Shown here one piece after another: positions 11,228-21,780 of a stretch of DNA of 64,000 bases; within the stretch, counting starts at the first letter, position 1; every line of letters starts with the position of its first letter. Origin of the DNA: Gammaproteobacteria bacterium (lineage in GTDB: Bacteria > Pseudomonadota > Gammaproteobacteria > Steroidobacterales > Steroidobacteraceae); contig VGVG01000001.1 in the NCBI GenBank assembly GCA_016874055.1, positions 1-64,000 on the forward strand, in the 5' to 3' direction. The notes below the pieces were generated by a model that did not search any database, was not told where the DNA came from, and worked only from the letters and a program-made list of their open reading frames with translations. A program made the translations under genes and the position numbers.

Positions 11228-12576
11228 TGAGGTTGTTCGCTAACGATTACGGCATCGAGAAAACTTTCGATACTTGTACACAGCGCCTCAACCTGCGACG
11301 CCTGAAGCATCGGAGCGGTTAGCATCATGTTATGAAACGGGGTCACCAGCAAGCCACGATTGAGTAACCAAAGATGCAATGTGTGCTCGAACTCAGGCCG
11401 CATCGCAGCCTCAGCTTCGCTGCCATTACGGGGCGCCGGCCCGAAACCAAATTCGATTCTGGCGCCGACGCACGAGACATGCCAATCGAGATTATGCACG
11501 GCGAATACTTTCAGAAGCCCCTGCTCGAGGCGCGTCGCCGCCGCCTGCATCGCCGCATGTGTCGTCTCGGTGTGTAAGTGCGCGAGGGAGGCCTCGAGGG
11601 CTGCAAAAACTAACGGGTTCGCCGCGAGCGTAGTACCCATCCCTGAGTGGCCGCCCGCGCGCGAGGCGAGTACGCACTGCATGCGCGCCTCGACCTCGGC
11701 GGTAAAACCGAGCACGGCGCATGGTAATCCGCCGGCGATTGCCTTACCGCAGACCCAAAAGTCGCCGCTCAACTGGTGCGTACCGGCATAGCCGCCGGGA
11801 CCCGAGGACAACGTATGGGTTTCATCGATGATGAGTAACGTACCGTGACGCTGGCACAGCGACTGCAGGGTTTCGAGATAACCTAGGGCCGGGAGCACCA
11901 TGCCGATGTTGGTCATCACGGGTTCAGCGATAACGGCGGCGATGTCGCCCGCGCGAAGCGCCTGCTCAAGTGCGGCGACATCATTAAACTCGATGGCAAC
12001 GCTCGCCTGCGAATAATCGAGCGCGGAGCCGATAGCCCCCTCGCGCATTACGGTGCGCCCCGCTCGGCGGCGAACCATCGTCTCCTCGACAATACCGTGG
12101 TAACAACCCTGATAAACCATAATCTTTGATCGCTGGGTAAGGGCACGCGCCCAACGTAACGCCGCGCGGTTGGCGTCGGTCGCCGTCTGCATGACCTGCC
12201 AGAAGGGCCATCCAAATCTTCGAGCGAGTTGCTCACCAACGGTTGCAACGCGCTCATCAGGCAACATACAGGTGAGACCGCGCGCCGACTGCAAGCCAAT
12301 GGCTTCGGACACGGCGGGCGGCGAGTGACCGAACATCGAGCCTGTATCACCGAGACAAAAGTCGGTGTAGCGCAGACCGTCGACATCGGTCAGCGTCACG
12401 CCTTCGACGTGCGCGACAAACATCGGATGTGGCGTGCCCCAGTCGGTCATCCAATGCATCGGCACACCGGAGAGCCAATGCGCTCGCGAACGCTCGGCTA
12501 ACGCACGCGATCGCGGTCGCCTCGCAACGAAGGCTGCCCGCTCACTCTCGAGGAGTCGGGACAGCGCGGTAGTCAT
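11224..12576 (-). CDS. class-III PLP-dependent aminotransferase (glutamate-1-semialdehyde aminomutase-like)
   Basis: DVDGLRYTDFCLGDTGSMFGHSPPAV, LLIIDETHTL, CGKAIAGGLP (likely PLP lysine); 4-nt overlap with the GS-like gene. Confidence 0.85.
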   Translation of the reverse strand: MTTALSRLLESERAAFVARRPRSRALAERSRAHWLSGVPMHWMTDWGTPHPMFVAHVEGVTLTDVDGLRYTDFCLGDTGSMFGHSPPAVSEAIGLQSARGLTCMLPDERVATVGEQLARRFGWPFWQVMQTATDANRAALRWARALTQRSKIMVYQGCYHGIVEETMVRRRAGRTVMREGAIGSALDYSQASVAIEFNDVAALEQALRAGDIAAVIAEPVMTNIGMVLPALGYLETLQSLCQRHGTLLIIDETHTLSSGPGGYAGTHQLSGDFWVCGKAIAGGLPCAVLGFTAEVEARMQCVLASRAGGHSGMGTTLAANPLVFAALEASLAHLHTETTHAAMQAAATRLEQGLLKVFAVHNLDWHVSCVGARIEFGFGPAPRNGSEAEAAMRPEFEHTLHLWLLNRGLLVTPFHNMMLTAPMLQASQVEALCTSIESFLDAVIVSEQPQ

Positions 12577-13016
12577 TACTTAGCCTTGCGAGGCTTAGCG
12601 CGTGAGGGTTTAGCGGCGGCTTTACTATGCGTCGACTTGGTGGACGCTGCTTGGTCAACAGCCGGCTTTAAACTCTCGCTCTTCGGCGCGTCGGACTTCG
12701 CAACTTCGGCTTTTGCAGCGTCGGTCTTCGCGGCGTCCACCGGCGCGGCGTCGGACTTCGAGCCCTCGGTATCCTGAGACTGAGCTTTCTGCGTCTCATC
12801 GCTCTCGCCAACGAGATTGCGTTTCCGGTCCTGCTCTGACTTAAAGTCAGTCTCGTACCATCCGCCGCCCTTCAGACGGAAGATCGGCGCGGAGACGAGT
12901 TTGACTAACGAGCTCTTACCGCACTTCCCACATTTACGCAGCGGCTTATCGGAGATTTTTTGCAGGACTTCGGTCTGCGCCCCGCAGGCCCGGCACTCAT
13001 ATTCATAAAACGGCAT
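12576..13016 (-). CDS. FmdB-family zinc-ribbon protein with low-complexity K/A/S/D-rich tail
   Basis: MPFYEYECRACGAQTEVLQKISDKPLRKCGKCGKSSLVKLVSAPIFRLKGGGWYETDF is a classic FmdB/CxxC regulatory domain. Confidence 0.9.
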   Translation of the reverse strand: MPFYEYECRACGAQTEVLQKISDKPLRKCGKCGKSSLVKLVSAPIFRLKGGGWYETDFKSEQDRKRNLVGESDETQKAQSQDTEGSKSDAAPVDAAKTDAAKAEVAKSDAPKSESLKPAVDQAASTKSTHSKAAAKPSRAKPRKAK

Positions 13017-13054
13017 GGCGCTCTATTATAGCGGCTTAGTCACTCGTCGCTCGA

Positions 13055-15637
13055 TCATGCGTTTTTCCCGAAAGCCAGGCGGCCGTCCTCGCTGAGGCTC
13101 ACGTGGATGTGGTCACCCGGCGCATAACGTCCCTGCAGCAGCTGCTGTGCAAGTGGATTTTCGATCTGTTGCTGAATCGCGCGCTTGAGCGGGCGCGCCC
13201 CGTACACCGGATCGAACCCTGCCTCGCCGAGTAGGTCGCGTGCCCTCTCGTTGAGTGCAAGATCAAGTCCGCGCTCTGCGAGCCGCTTGCGCAACTGCCC
13301 AAGCTGGATATCCACGATGGAGCGAATCTGCTCAGTTCCGAGCGGATGGAAGACGACGATGTCATCGATGCGATTGACGAATTCGGGCCTAAAATTTTGC
13401 TGGACGATTTCAAGTACCGCCGTCTTCATCCGAACGTAGTTCTTCTCACCGGCGTATTCCTGGATGACCTGCGAGCCGAGATTCGAGGTCATGATCACAA
13501 CCGTGTTACGGAAGTCAACGGTACGACCCTGCCCATCGGTAAGGCGTCCATCGTCGAGCACCTGCAGCAAGACATTGAATACGTCGGGATGCGCCTTCTC
13601 GACTTCATCAAGCAGGATCACCGCATAAGGACGACGACGCACGGCCTCAGTGAGGTAACCGCCCTCCTCATACCCGACGTAACCCGGGGGCGCACCGATG
13701 AGTCGCGCGACAGAGTGCTTCTCCATGAACTCCGACATGTCGATGCGCACCATCGACTCCTCGGTGTCGAAGAGGAACTCGGCGAGGGATTTGCAGAGCT
13801 CGGTCTTGCCAACACCGGTGGGCCCGAGGAACAGGAACGAGCCGTTCGGTCGGCGCGGATCCGACAGACCTGCACGAGAGCGTCTAATGGCATTCGAGAC
13901 GATCCGTACACCCTCGTCTTGCCCGATGACGCGACGCGATAGCGCTTCCTCCATGCGCAGAAGTTTTTCCTTCTCGCCTTCAAGCATCTTAAATACCGGG
14001 ATGCCGGTCCACTTCGAGACAACCTCGGCGATTTCCTCATCGGTAACCTTGTTACGTACGAGCTGCGTGGTCTTCCCCTCGGCTGCTTGCGCGGCGGCAA
14101 GTTTCTTTTCAAGTTCGGGAATACGCCCGTATTGCAGCTCCGCCATGCGCGTAAGATCGCTCCGACGTCGCGCTGCATCGAGGTCGGTACGTACTTTCTC
14201 GAGTTCTTCTTTAATACCTGAGGCGCCCTGCAGCGTCGCCTTCTCGGCCTTCCATATATTTTCAAGGTCGGCGTACTCGCGCTCAAGCTGCACGAGATTG
14301 TCCTCGAGCGCAGCGAGCCGCTTACGCGTAGCCTCGTCCTTTTCCTTTTGGAGCGCGACCTGCTCGATCTTCAGCTGGATGATGCGCCGCTCGAGTTTGT
14401 CAAGCGCCTCAGGCTTGGAGTCGATCTCCATGCGAATGCGCGCCGCGGCCTCATCGATAAGATCGATCGCTTTATCGGGTAGTTGCCGATCAGCGATATA
14501 CCGATGCGAGAGTGTTGCCGCGGCGACGATGGCCGGATCCGTGATGTCAACGCCGTGGTGTACTTCGTAGCGCTCTTGCAGACCGCGCAGAATAGCGATG
14601 GTGTCTTCGACCGAGGGCTCGTCGATCAGAATCTTCTGGAAACGCCGCTCGAGTGCTGTGTCCTTCTCAATGTATTTACGATATTCGTCGAGCGTCGTGG
14701 CGCCAACGCAGTGTAGCTCGCCGCGCGCAAGCGCAGGCTTCAGCATGTTGCCGGCGTCCATGGCACCCTCGGCCTTGCCGGCGCCCACCATGGTGTGCAG
14801 CTCGTCAATAAAAAGAATGATCTGTCCTTCCTGTTTGGCCAGATCATTGACCACGCCTTTGAGACGCTCTTCGAATTCGCCCCGGAATTTAGCGCCCGCG
14901 ATGAGCGCACCCATGTCGAGTGCCAGAATGCGCTTGTTACGCAGGCTCTCAGGCACCTCACCGTTGATAATACGCTGAGCGAGACCTTCGACGATTGCAG
15001 TCTTACCGACGCCCGGCCCACCGATAAGCACAGGGTTATTTTTAGTGCGACGCTGTAGCACCTGGATGGTGCGACGAATTTCGTCGTCGCGACCAATCAC
15101 CGGATCGAGCTTGCCGTCGCTCCCGCGCTTCGTGAGGTCGATAGTGTACTTCTCAAGGGCCTGTCGGCCCTCTTCGGCATTGGGGTCCTGCACCTTCTCG
15201 CCGCCACGAATTTCATCGATCGCTCTCTCGAGTGCCGACTTCGAAAAACCAGCGTCTTTCAGGAGTCGGGCAAGCAATACGCGATCCTCGAAGGCTGCAA
15301 GCACAAAAAGTTCACTCGAGATGAACTGGTCGCCTCTGCCCTGCGCCAACTTGTCAGTGACATTGAGCAGTCGTTGTAAATCGTTAGAGATATGAATCTC
15401 GCCCGGCGTGCCCTCAACTTTGGGCAAGCGATCGACAGCGGCAAGTAAATCGCTCCGCAGACGCTGCGAGTTGCCGCCCGCCTTGGCGAGCAAGGGTCGT
15501 ACAGTACCGCCCTGTTGATCGAGCAGCCCAAGCAGCACGTGGGCAGGCTCAACGATTTGATGATCGCGTCCGAGTGCGAGCGATTGGGCCTCACCGAGGC
15601 CTTGTCGGAATTTTTCGGTCAGCCTCTCTTGGCGCAT
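13055..15637 (-). CDS. clpB: ATP-dependent chaperone ClpB
   Basis: Two AAA domains ([38 protein letters not shown]) with a middle coiled coil; 860 aa. Confidence 0.97.
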   Translation of the reverse strand: MRQERLTEKFRQGLGEAQSLALGRDHQIVEPAHVLLGLLDQQGGTVRPLLAKAGGNSQRLRSDLLAAVDRLPKVEGTPGEIHISNDLQRLLNVTDKLAQGRGDQFISSELFVLAAFEDRVLLARLLKDAGFSKSALERAIDEIRGGEKVQDPNAEEGRQALEKYTIDLTKRGSDGKLDPVIGRDDEIRRTIQVLQRRTKNNPVLIGGPGVGKTAIVEGLAQRIINGEVPESLRNKRILALDMGALIAGAKFRGEFEERLKGVVNDLAKQEGQIILFIDELHTMVGAGKAEGAMDAGNMLKPALARGELHCVGATTLDEYRKYIEKDTALERRFQKILIDEPSVEDTIAILRGLQERYEVHHGVDITDPAIVAAATLSHRYIADRQLPDKAIDLIDEAAARIRMEIDSKPEALDKLERRIIQLKIEQVALQKEKDEATRKRLAALEDNLVQLEREYADLENIWKAEKATLQGASGIKEELEKVRTDLDAARRRSDLTRMAELQYGRIPELEKKLAAAQAAEGKTTQLVRNKVTDEEIAEVVSKWTGIPVFKMLEGEKEKLLRMEEALSRRVIGQDEGVRIVSNAIRRSRAGLSDPRRPNGSFLFLGPTGVGKTELCKSLAEFLFDTEESMVRIDMSEFMEKHSVARLIGAPPGYVGYEEGGYLTEAVRRRPYAVILLDEVEKAHPDVFNVLLQVLDDGRLTDGQGRTVDFRNTVVIMTSNLGSQVIQEYAGEKNYVRMKTAVLEIVQQNFRPEFVNRIDDIVVFHPLGTEQIRSIVDIQLGQLRKRLAERGLDLALNERARDLLGEAGFDPVYGARPLKRAIQQQIENPLAQQLLQGRYAPGDHIHVSLSEDGRLAFGKNA

Positions 15638-15730
15638 GTGCGCTACCCTCGCGTAAGCCGTTGCGGCCCCCTGTATCGTTAGGGCATCGGCAAGGCTTTC
15701 AAGGGTGCGGCGGGCCTAGATCCCCCGCAA

Positions 15731-16510
15731 TCAATGCAGTTGCGACTCGGCGAGGATAATCAGTCCGATGCCCGCCCCGATCCACAAGACCTGGAAGGCG
15801 CTCGCACGAAGATCGGTCCGCTTGTGCAGGCCGGGGATCAGGTCGGCCACCGCTACGTAGAGCAGAGTCGCCGCTGCGATCGAGAGCGCATAGGGTAATA
15901 GGGTCATGGCATCGCGCAGTGCGTACCAGCCTACAAGTCCGCCGAGCACCGCCGTGAGGCTCGAGAGTACGTTCCAAGTGAACGCGCGCAAGCGGCTGAA
16001 CCCACCATATAGCAGCAAGGCGAAGTTGCCGACTTCTTGCGGGATTTCGTGCGCCAAGATGGCGAAGGTCGTCACCATGCCGAGGTGAAAGTCGGTCAAA
16101 AATGCGGCGGCGATCAGCACGCCGTCAATGAAATTGTGCAGGCTGTCGCCCACCATGATGAGCCAACCTGAGACCTCGCGACGATGATGCTCGTGCGTGT
16201 GGGCCGTCTCCACCGCCTCGGTGTGACAGTGTCGCCACAACAAGAATTTTTCGAGCACAAAAAAAAGTGCAATGCCGCAGAGCAGCGCCACGCCGACGCC
16301 GTACACATTGAGTGGGCCGGCTTCGGTCAAGGCATGGGGGATGAGCGCGAGCAGCGCTGTGGCGAGCAGCGTACCGGTCGCGAAGCTCACGCTGTGGGGC
16401 AGGATCCGATCCCGACGCTCTGCCGAGAGCAACAGGAGCGCGCCGGCAATGAGCGCAGAGAGCACCCCACTGAGCGCGGTGAACAGGAGGATCGCCGTGA
16501 GGGTGTCCAT
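15731..16510 (-). CDS. ZIP-family metal transporter
   Basis: Multi-TM; His-rich loop RHCHTEAVETAHTHEHHRREVSG; ZIP motifs GDSLHNFIDGVLIAAAF and HEIPQEVGNFALLLYGG. Confidence 0.93.
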   Translation of the reverse strand: MDTLTAILLFTALSGVLSALIAGALLLLSAERRDRILPHSVSFATGTLLATALLALIPHALTEAGPLNVYGVGVALLCGIALFFVLEKFLLWRHCHTEAVETAHTHEHHRREVSGWLIMVGDSLHNFIDGVLIAAAFLTDFHLGMVTTFAILAHEIPQEVGNFALLLYGGFSRLRAFTWNVLSSLTAVLGGLVGWYALRDAMTLLPYALSIAAATLLYVAVADLIPGLHKRTDLRASAFQVLWIGAGIGLIILAESQLH

Positions 16511-16533
16511 GGATGTTATATCCTAACACCGTA

Positions 16534-17307
16534 TCAGGGGCGCCAGATCAGGGCTGCCATCCGACCCGTCAACTGATCTCGCCGGTGTGAGAAGAACCGG
16601 ACCGGATCGGCAGCCGTGCACCATTCCCCGCCGTCGACCTGCCCGATACCGAGCGCCGCCAACCGCTGCCGCGCAAGCGCGGGCAAATCGCATTGCCAGC
16701 GACCTTTCGCGTTGCGCTGGAAAGCCTCTTCCGTCGCCCGGCGCATCCCCGCATGGCTTTGCGGAGCTGTCCGCAAGGCCTCGTTACGGACGTCGTCGGC
16801 CACTTCGAAGTGCGCCGGCCCGATGGATGGGCCGAGCCAGGCGACCAGATCGGCGGCTGGAATCGCTGTGGCGGCTACCGTGGCCTCGAGCACTCCAGCG
16901 GTAAGGCCGCGCCAGCCTGCATGGGCGGCGCCAAGCACGCGACCGTCCCGACTCGAGAAGAGCACGGGCAGACAGTCAGCCACCTGAATGGCAAGCACAA
17001 CGCCCCGGGAGCGCGTCACGAGGGCATCAGCGCGTGGCCTTGAATCTGAGGCTAGGCGCGAGTGCTCGTTAACCTCGAGGACCTCTCGGCCGTGAACCTG
17101 ATTGAGCCACACCGGTTCGGAGGGCAGATGGAGGACGTTAACGAGTCGACGTCGGTTCTCGATTACAGCCGCCGGATCGTCGCCGACGTGAGCGCCGAGG
17201 TTCAGCGTTTCCCAAGGCGCTTCGCTCATCCCACCGCTACGCAAAGAAAACGCGGCGCGTACATTCGCAGGCGCGGCCCAGCGCGGTTCGAGCATGGGCA
17301 CCGTCAT
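16534..17307 (-). CDS. pgeF: peptidoglycan editing factor PgeF / laccase-domain protein
   Basis: AAFSLRSGGMSEAPWETLNLGAHVGDDPAAV, QVHGREV, ADCLPVLFS, GAAHAGWRGLTAGVLE; downstream of rluD. Confidence 0.92.
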   Translation of the reverse strand: MTVPMLEPRWAAPANVRAAFSLRSGGMSEAPWETLNLGAHVGDDPAAVIENRRRLVNVLHLPSEPVWLNQVHGREVLEVNEHSRLASDSRPRADALVTRSRGVVLAIQVADCLPVLFSSRDGRVLGAAHAGWRGLTAGVLEATVAATAIPAADLVAWLGPSIGPAHFEVADDVRNEALRTAPQSHAGMRRATEEAFQRNAKGRWQCDLPALARQRLAALGIGQVDGGEWCTAADPVRFFSHRRDQLTGRMAALIWRP

Positions 17308-18278
17308 GCGCCGCCCTCGGTCGTCGCCCCGCCCTCGCTTAATATTTTGAGCAGCTTGGTCAAATCTTTAGGAAGCGGCGATTCGAAACTGACTTCGCGC
17401 CCCGTCGTCGGATGCCTAAGCCCCAGACGCGCAGCGTGCAGCGCTTGTCGGGTAAAAGCGGTCACCGCCCCGCGCACCGCAGGCGTGACGCTCGCTGGAA
17501 TACCGCGCCTTCCACCATAGATCGGGTCACCCACGACCGGATGACCGATATGCGCAAGATGCACGCGGATCTGGTGCGTGCGACCCGTCTCAAGCTGTAC
17601 GCGTACGAGCGTGTGTGCGCCGAAACGACGCTCGATGCGGTAATGCGTGATGGCCTCACGTCCATCGCTACGCACAGCCATGCGTATGCGCTGCGTACGA
17701 TGTCGACCGATCGGGTCGTTGATGGTACCACCGCCCGTCATCACGCCCTGGCAGAGCGCGAGATACTCACGACCGATGTTGCGCTCCGCGAGCACGCGCA
17801 CGAGCGTCGCCTGCGCCGCTGGCGTACGCGCAACGACGAGTAGCCCCGAGGTGTCTTTGTCGAGCCGGTGAACGATGCCAGCGCGCGGGACTCGATTGAG
17901 CTTCGGGTCAAGCTCGAGCAAAGCATTTTGCAACGTGCCACCCTTAACGCCGGCGCCAGGATGCACCACGAGACCCGCAGGTTTGTCGATAACGAAAATC
18001 GCTGCGTCTCGGTACACGATACGAAACGGTACTGCCGGCGCGCCCGCACTCACTCGATCATCGGCAACGAACTCGGTCTCAATCCGCACTTTGACGCCAC
18101 TGCGAACAGGCGCCCGCCGCGTAGGGACAACCCCCCGGATACGGACGCGACCTTCATCGATCCACCGTTGCAATCTCACCCGCGAGTATTGTGGTAGCAA
18201 GTGTGCTAGGGCGACATCGAGTCGCTCACCCGCAAGGGAATCGGGGAGCGTAAGTTCGTGAATCTCCGGGGAAGGCAT
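17304..18278 (-). CDS. rluD: 23S rRNA pseudouridine synthase RluD
   Basis: S4 domain plus GIVHRLDKDTSGLLVVA; start placed at MPSPEIHELTLPDSLAGERLDVALA; divergent from bamD. Confidence 0.93.
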   Translation of the reverse strand: MPSPEIHELTLPDSLAGERLDVALAHLLPQYSRVRLQRWIDEGRVRIRGVVPTRRAPVRSGVKVRIETEFVADDRVSAGAPAVPFRIVYRDAAIFVIDKPAGLVVHPGAGVKGGTLQNALLELDPKLNRVPRAGIVHRLDKDTSGLLVVARTPAAQATLVRVLAERNIGREYLALCQGVMTGGGTINDPIGRHRTQRIRMAVRSDGREAITHYRIERRFGAHTLVRVQLETGRTHQIRVHLAHIGHPVVGDPIYGGRRGIPASVTPAVRGAVTAFTRQALHAARLGLRHPTTGREVSFESPLPKDLTKLLKILSEGGATTEGGA

Positions 18279-18357
18279 GTGCCAGGATATAATGCCTGCC
18301 TTTAAGACTCGGAATCCAATAATCCCGATGCGCGAGCCGAACGGCGAGTCCTCTGTA

Positions 18358-19173
18358 ATGCGGTCCTGGCAGCGTGTGCTGCGTACGAGTCTCGTTCTCG
18401 GCCTGCTGCTCGCGATCGGTGCCTGCGCCGCAGGCCGCGAAGAGCTCGATCCCGCCCGCGGAGGGGCCGGTGTAGTGTATGAGCGGGCCAGAAAGGCGCT
18501 TGACAACCAGGACTATGACAACGCCATTCGTCTTTATGAGGCGCTCATTGCGCGTTATCCGTTTGGCGCCGAAGCGCGTCAGGTCCGTCTTGATCTCATT
18601 TACGCCTATTATAAGGGTCGCGAGACCGAGTCCGCGCTCGATCAGGCCGACACCTTCATGCGCGAGAACCCGACCCACCCGCGCCTCGACTACGCCTATT
18701 ACATCAAAGGTCTCGTCGACTTCGAACGCTCCGTCAATTTTATTGAGCGCTGGTTCAACGTAGACCTTGACGAGCGTCCGCCGCAGACTGCTCTGCGAGC
18801 CTTCAACTCGTTCCGCAAGGTGGTTGAAGACTATCCGCGCAGCGAATATGCACACGATGCGCGTCGTCGCATGATCTTTCTGCGTAATCGACTGGCTGAC
18901 TACGAAATGTATGTCGCGCGTCATTACATGGAACGCGGCGCTTGGGTCGGTGCAGCACGACGCGCCAAAGAAACCGTCGATCAATACGACGGTGCGCCTG
19001 CGGTACGTGACGCGCTTGAAGTCATGATCGAGTGCTACGATCGCCTCGGCATGCGAGAGCTGGCGGATCAAACTCGCGAGCTCTATGCCGTAAACTACGG
19101 TAGCGTCGCCGAGGGTAGCGTCGCCGAGAAAGTGGTGCCGATCAAAAGACCTTGGTGGAAGCTCTGGCGTTGA
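18358..19173 (+). CDS. bamD: outer membrane assembly lipoprotein BamD
   Basis: MRSWQRVLRTSLVLGLLLAIGAC lipobox; TPR-like YERARKALDNQDYDNAIRLYEALIARYPFG. Confidence 0.93.
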   Translation: MRSWQRVLRTSLVLGLLLAIGACAAGREELDPARGGAGVVYERARKALDNQDYDNAIRLYEALIARYPFGAEARQVRLDLIYAYYKGRETESALDQADTFMRENPTHPRLDYAYYIKGLVDFERSVNFIERWFNVDLDERPPQTALRAFNSFRKVVEDYPRSEYAHDARRRMIFLRNRLADYEMYVARHYMERGAWVGAARRAKETVDQYDGAPAVRDALEVMIECYDRLGMRELADQTRELYAVNYGSVAEGSVAEKVVPIKRPWWKLWR

Positions 19174-19201
19174 TGGGCGGACGCGGATCTGAAGGCTAAG
19201 C

Positions 19202-20851
19202 TTAGCGGCGATAGCCGCTCGTGATCGGATAGCGCCAGTCGCGTCCGAACCCTCGACGACTCACCCGAACGCCAGGCGGCGCTTGTCGGCGCTTATATTC
19301 GTTACGTTTGACGAGATCGAGCACGCGACCCACCGTCGTGCGATCGAACCCGCGCGCGATGATCTCATCGACCGACAGGTCGTGCTCAATGAAGGCCTCG
19401 AGGATTGGATCGAGTACCTCGTAGGGTGGCAAGGAGTCGGTATCTCTTTGATCGTGCCGCAGCTCTGCCGAGGGCGGACGCTCGATCACCTTGACCGGAA
19501 TCATCGGCGCCTCGCCCGCTGCGCGCGCCACGGCATTGCGATACGCCGCGAGCCGATAGACAACTAACTTACTGCAATCTTTTATGGGCGCAAAGCCTCC
19601 GGCCATATCTCCATAGAGCGTGGCGTACCCCACGGCCATCTCGCTTTTGTTACCCGTCGTGAGCAGCATGCGTCCCGTCTTGTTGGAAATACCCATGAGT
19701 AACTGCATACGACAGCGCGACTGGATATTCTCTTCAGTGGTGTCAGGCTCGCGACCCGCGAAGTCTTCGCGCAAGGCACCAATCGTCGCGTCAAACATGT
19801 CTTTAATGGGGATCACGGAATATTTGACACCGAGACGAACGGCCTGCATCGCTGCTTCATCGAGGCTGAGTTGCGAGGTGTAACGCGACGGCATCATCAC
19901 CGCCTGCACGCACTCGGCGCCGAGCGCATCGACGGCTATGGCGAGCGTGAGCGCGGAGTCGATGCCACCTGAGAGCCCGAGAACTACGCCCGGAAACCGA
20001 TGCTTACCGACATAATCGCGTACGCCGAGGACGAGTGCCTGATAGATCTCGGCGGTATCGTCCTGCGGCTCAGCGATCTTGCCGAGGCGTGCGGGCACGA
20101 TCGTGCCTGAAGCTACGCGCACGAAATCGATGTAGTCCAAACATTCAACGAACGCGGATGAGCGATGCGCGACCTCGCCGGTCGCATCAATGACGACGCT
20201 CTGCCCATCGAAAACGAGTTCATCCTGACCGCCCACGAGATTGACGTACACCACCGGCAGTACATTCTCGACGGCACGCGCCCTGAGGACAGACTCGCGC
20301 GAGGCTTGTTTGCCTTGCTCGTAGGGTGAAGCGTTGGTTACGATCAGAAGCTCTGCGCCAGCGGTACGAGCGGCCTTTGCGAGCGCCTCTTGCCAAATGT
20401 CTTCGCAGATCAGCACGCCGATCTTAATGCCACGGTGTTCGAGCACGCAGGGCGTACCACCGCGCACGAAATAACGTTGTTCGTCAAAGACGCCGTAGTT
20501 AGGCAGACAAGCCTTCCGATAGCGTGCGCGCTCGGCGCCGCCCTCGATCCAGGCGACGGTGTTGTAGATACCGTAGTCAGTGTATTCGGGGAAGCCCACC
20601 AGCAGCGCGGCAGAATTTTTCAACTTGGCACAGCGCTTTAGGGCTCTATCGACTTGTCGATGAAATCCGCGGTGAAAGAGCAGATCTTCAGGCGGGTAGC
20701 CAGCGAGCGTGAGCTCGGGAAAGACGACAAGATCGGCACCTAACGCGCTCGCGTCGGCAGAGGAGTGAATTACGCGAGCCGCGTTTCCGCCTACATCGCC
20801 CACGAGGAGATTCACCTGCGCGAGGGCAATTCGCAGCGACTCGCTTTTCAA
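19202..20851 (-). CDS. nadE: glutamine-dependent NAD+ synthetase
   Basis: N-terminal nitrilase-type amidase domain (CEDIW) and synthetase P-loop [21 protein letters not shown]. Confidence 0.95.
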   Translation of the reverse strand: MKSESLRIALAQVNLLVGDVGGNAARVIHSSADASALGADLVVFPELTLAGYPPEDLLFHRGFHRQVDRALKRCAKLKNSAALLVGFPEYTDYGIYNTVAWIEGGAERARYRKACLPNYGVFDEQRYFVRGGTPCVLEHRGIKIGVLICEDIWQEALAKAARTAGAELLIVTNASPYEQGKQASRESVLRARAVENVLPVVYVNLVGGQDELVFDGQSVVIDATGEVAHRSSAFVECLDYIDFVRVASGTIVPARLGKIAEPQDDTAEIYQALVLGVRDYVGKHRFPGVVLGLSGGIDSALTLAIAVDALGAECVQAVMMPSRYTSQLSLDEAAMQAVRLGVKYSVIPIKDMFDATIGALREDFAGREPDTTEENIQSRCRMQLLMGISNKTGRMLLTTGNKSEMAVGYATLYGDMAGGFAPIKDCSKLVVYRLAAYRNAVARAAGEAPMIPVKVIERPPSAELRHDQRDTDSLPPYEVLDPILEAFIEHDLSVDEIIARGFDRTTVGRVLDLVKRNEYKRRQAPPGVRVSRRGFGRDWRYPITSGYRR

Positions 20852-21732
20852 GCCTTCCGGCGCTTACGCAACTGCTCTTCTATCGCCGAGCCGATTCCGG
20901 CTGGTGATCGAACCGTGCGTACGTCGGCCGCCTCAAGAGCACGGAATTTATCGGTCGCCGTGCCCTTACCACCCGCAATGACCGCACCCGCGTGACCCAT
21001 ACGCTTGCCCGGTGGAGCCGTGACACCGGCGATGTAAGCGACAACGGGCTTCGTGACGTACCGACGGATGAATTCCGCGCCGGCTTCCTCGTCGCTACCG
21101 CCGATTTCGCCGACCATTACGATGCCTTCGGTTTTCGGGTCGTTCTGAAAGAGCGCAAGTACGTCAGTGAAACTCATGCCGCGGATCGGATCGCCGCCGA
21201 TGCCGACGCAGGTGCTCTGACCGAGCCCGTTGTTGGTCGTCTGGAACACGGTCTCGTACGTGAGCGTGCCCGACCGCGAGACGATACCGACACAGCCTGG
21301 CTCGTGGATAAAGCCTGGCATGATGCCGATCTTACATTCGCCCGGCGTGATGATGCCCGGACAGTTCGGACCGATGAGTCGCGACTTTGAGCCCGCGAGC
21401 GCGGTTTTCGCGCGCACCATGTCGTTCACCGGAATGCCCTCGGTGATGCACACGATGAGCTCGATGCCCGCATCAGCCGCTTCGAGTATGGCATCGGCTG
21501 CATAAGCAGCCGGTATGTAAATCATTGAGGCGTTGGCGCCCGTGGCCGTGACAGCTTCGTGAACGGTGTCGAACACCGGACGATCGAGGTGCTTTTCACC
21601 ACCTCGTCCCGGCGTGACGCCACCGACGACCTGTGTGCCGTAGGCGATACATTGTTTGGAGTGGAAAGTGCCTTGCTTGCCGGTGAAGCCCTGGCAGATC
21701 ACCTTGGTGTTCCTGTCGACGAGAATGCCCAT
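20848..21732 (-). CDS. sucD: succinyl-CoA synthetase alpha subunit
   Basis: [27 protein letters not shown]...[23 protein letters not shown]; active-site region [11 protein letters not shown]. Confidence 0.97.
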   Translation of the reverse strand: MGILVDRNTKVICQGFTGKQGTFHSKQCIAYGTQVVGGVTPGRGGEKHLDRPVFDTVHEAVTATGANASMIYIPAAYAADAILEAADAGIELIVCITEGIPVNDMVRAKTALAGSKSRLIGPNCPGIITPGECKIGIMPGFIHEPGCVGIVSRSGTLTYETVFQTTNNGLGQSTCVGIGGDPIRGMSFTDVLALFQNDPKTEGIVMVGEIGGSDEEAGAEFIRRYVTKPVVAYIAGVTAPPGKRMGHAGAVIAGGKGTATDKFRALEAADVRTVRSPAGIGSAIEEQLRKRRKA

Positions 21733-21780
21733 GACTAGAATCCTGTCAGCTTACGGTGCGTGCGCAAACCACGATGTGCG

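Noticed and set aside
18226-19071. 281-aa reverse ORF opposite bamD
   Set aside because: BamD on the + strand has a lipobox and TPR-like sequence; the reverse frame has no family features.
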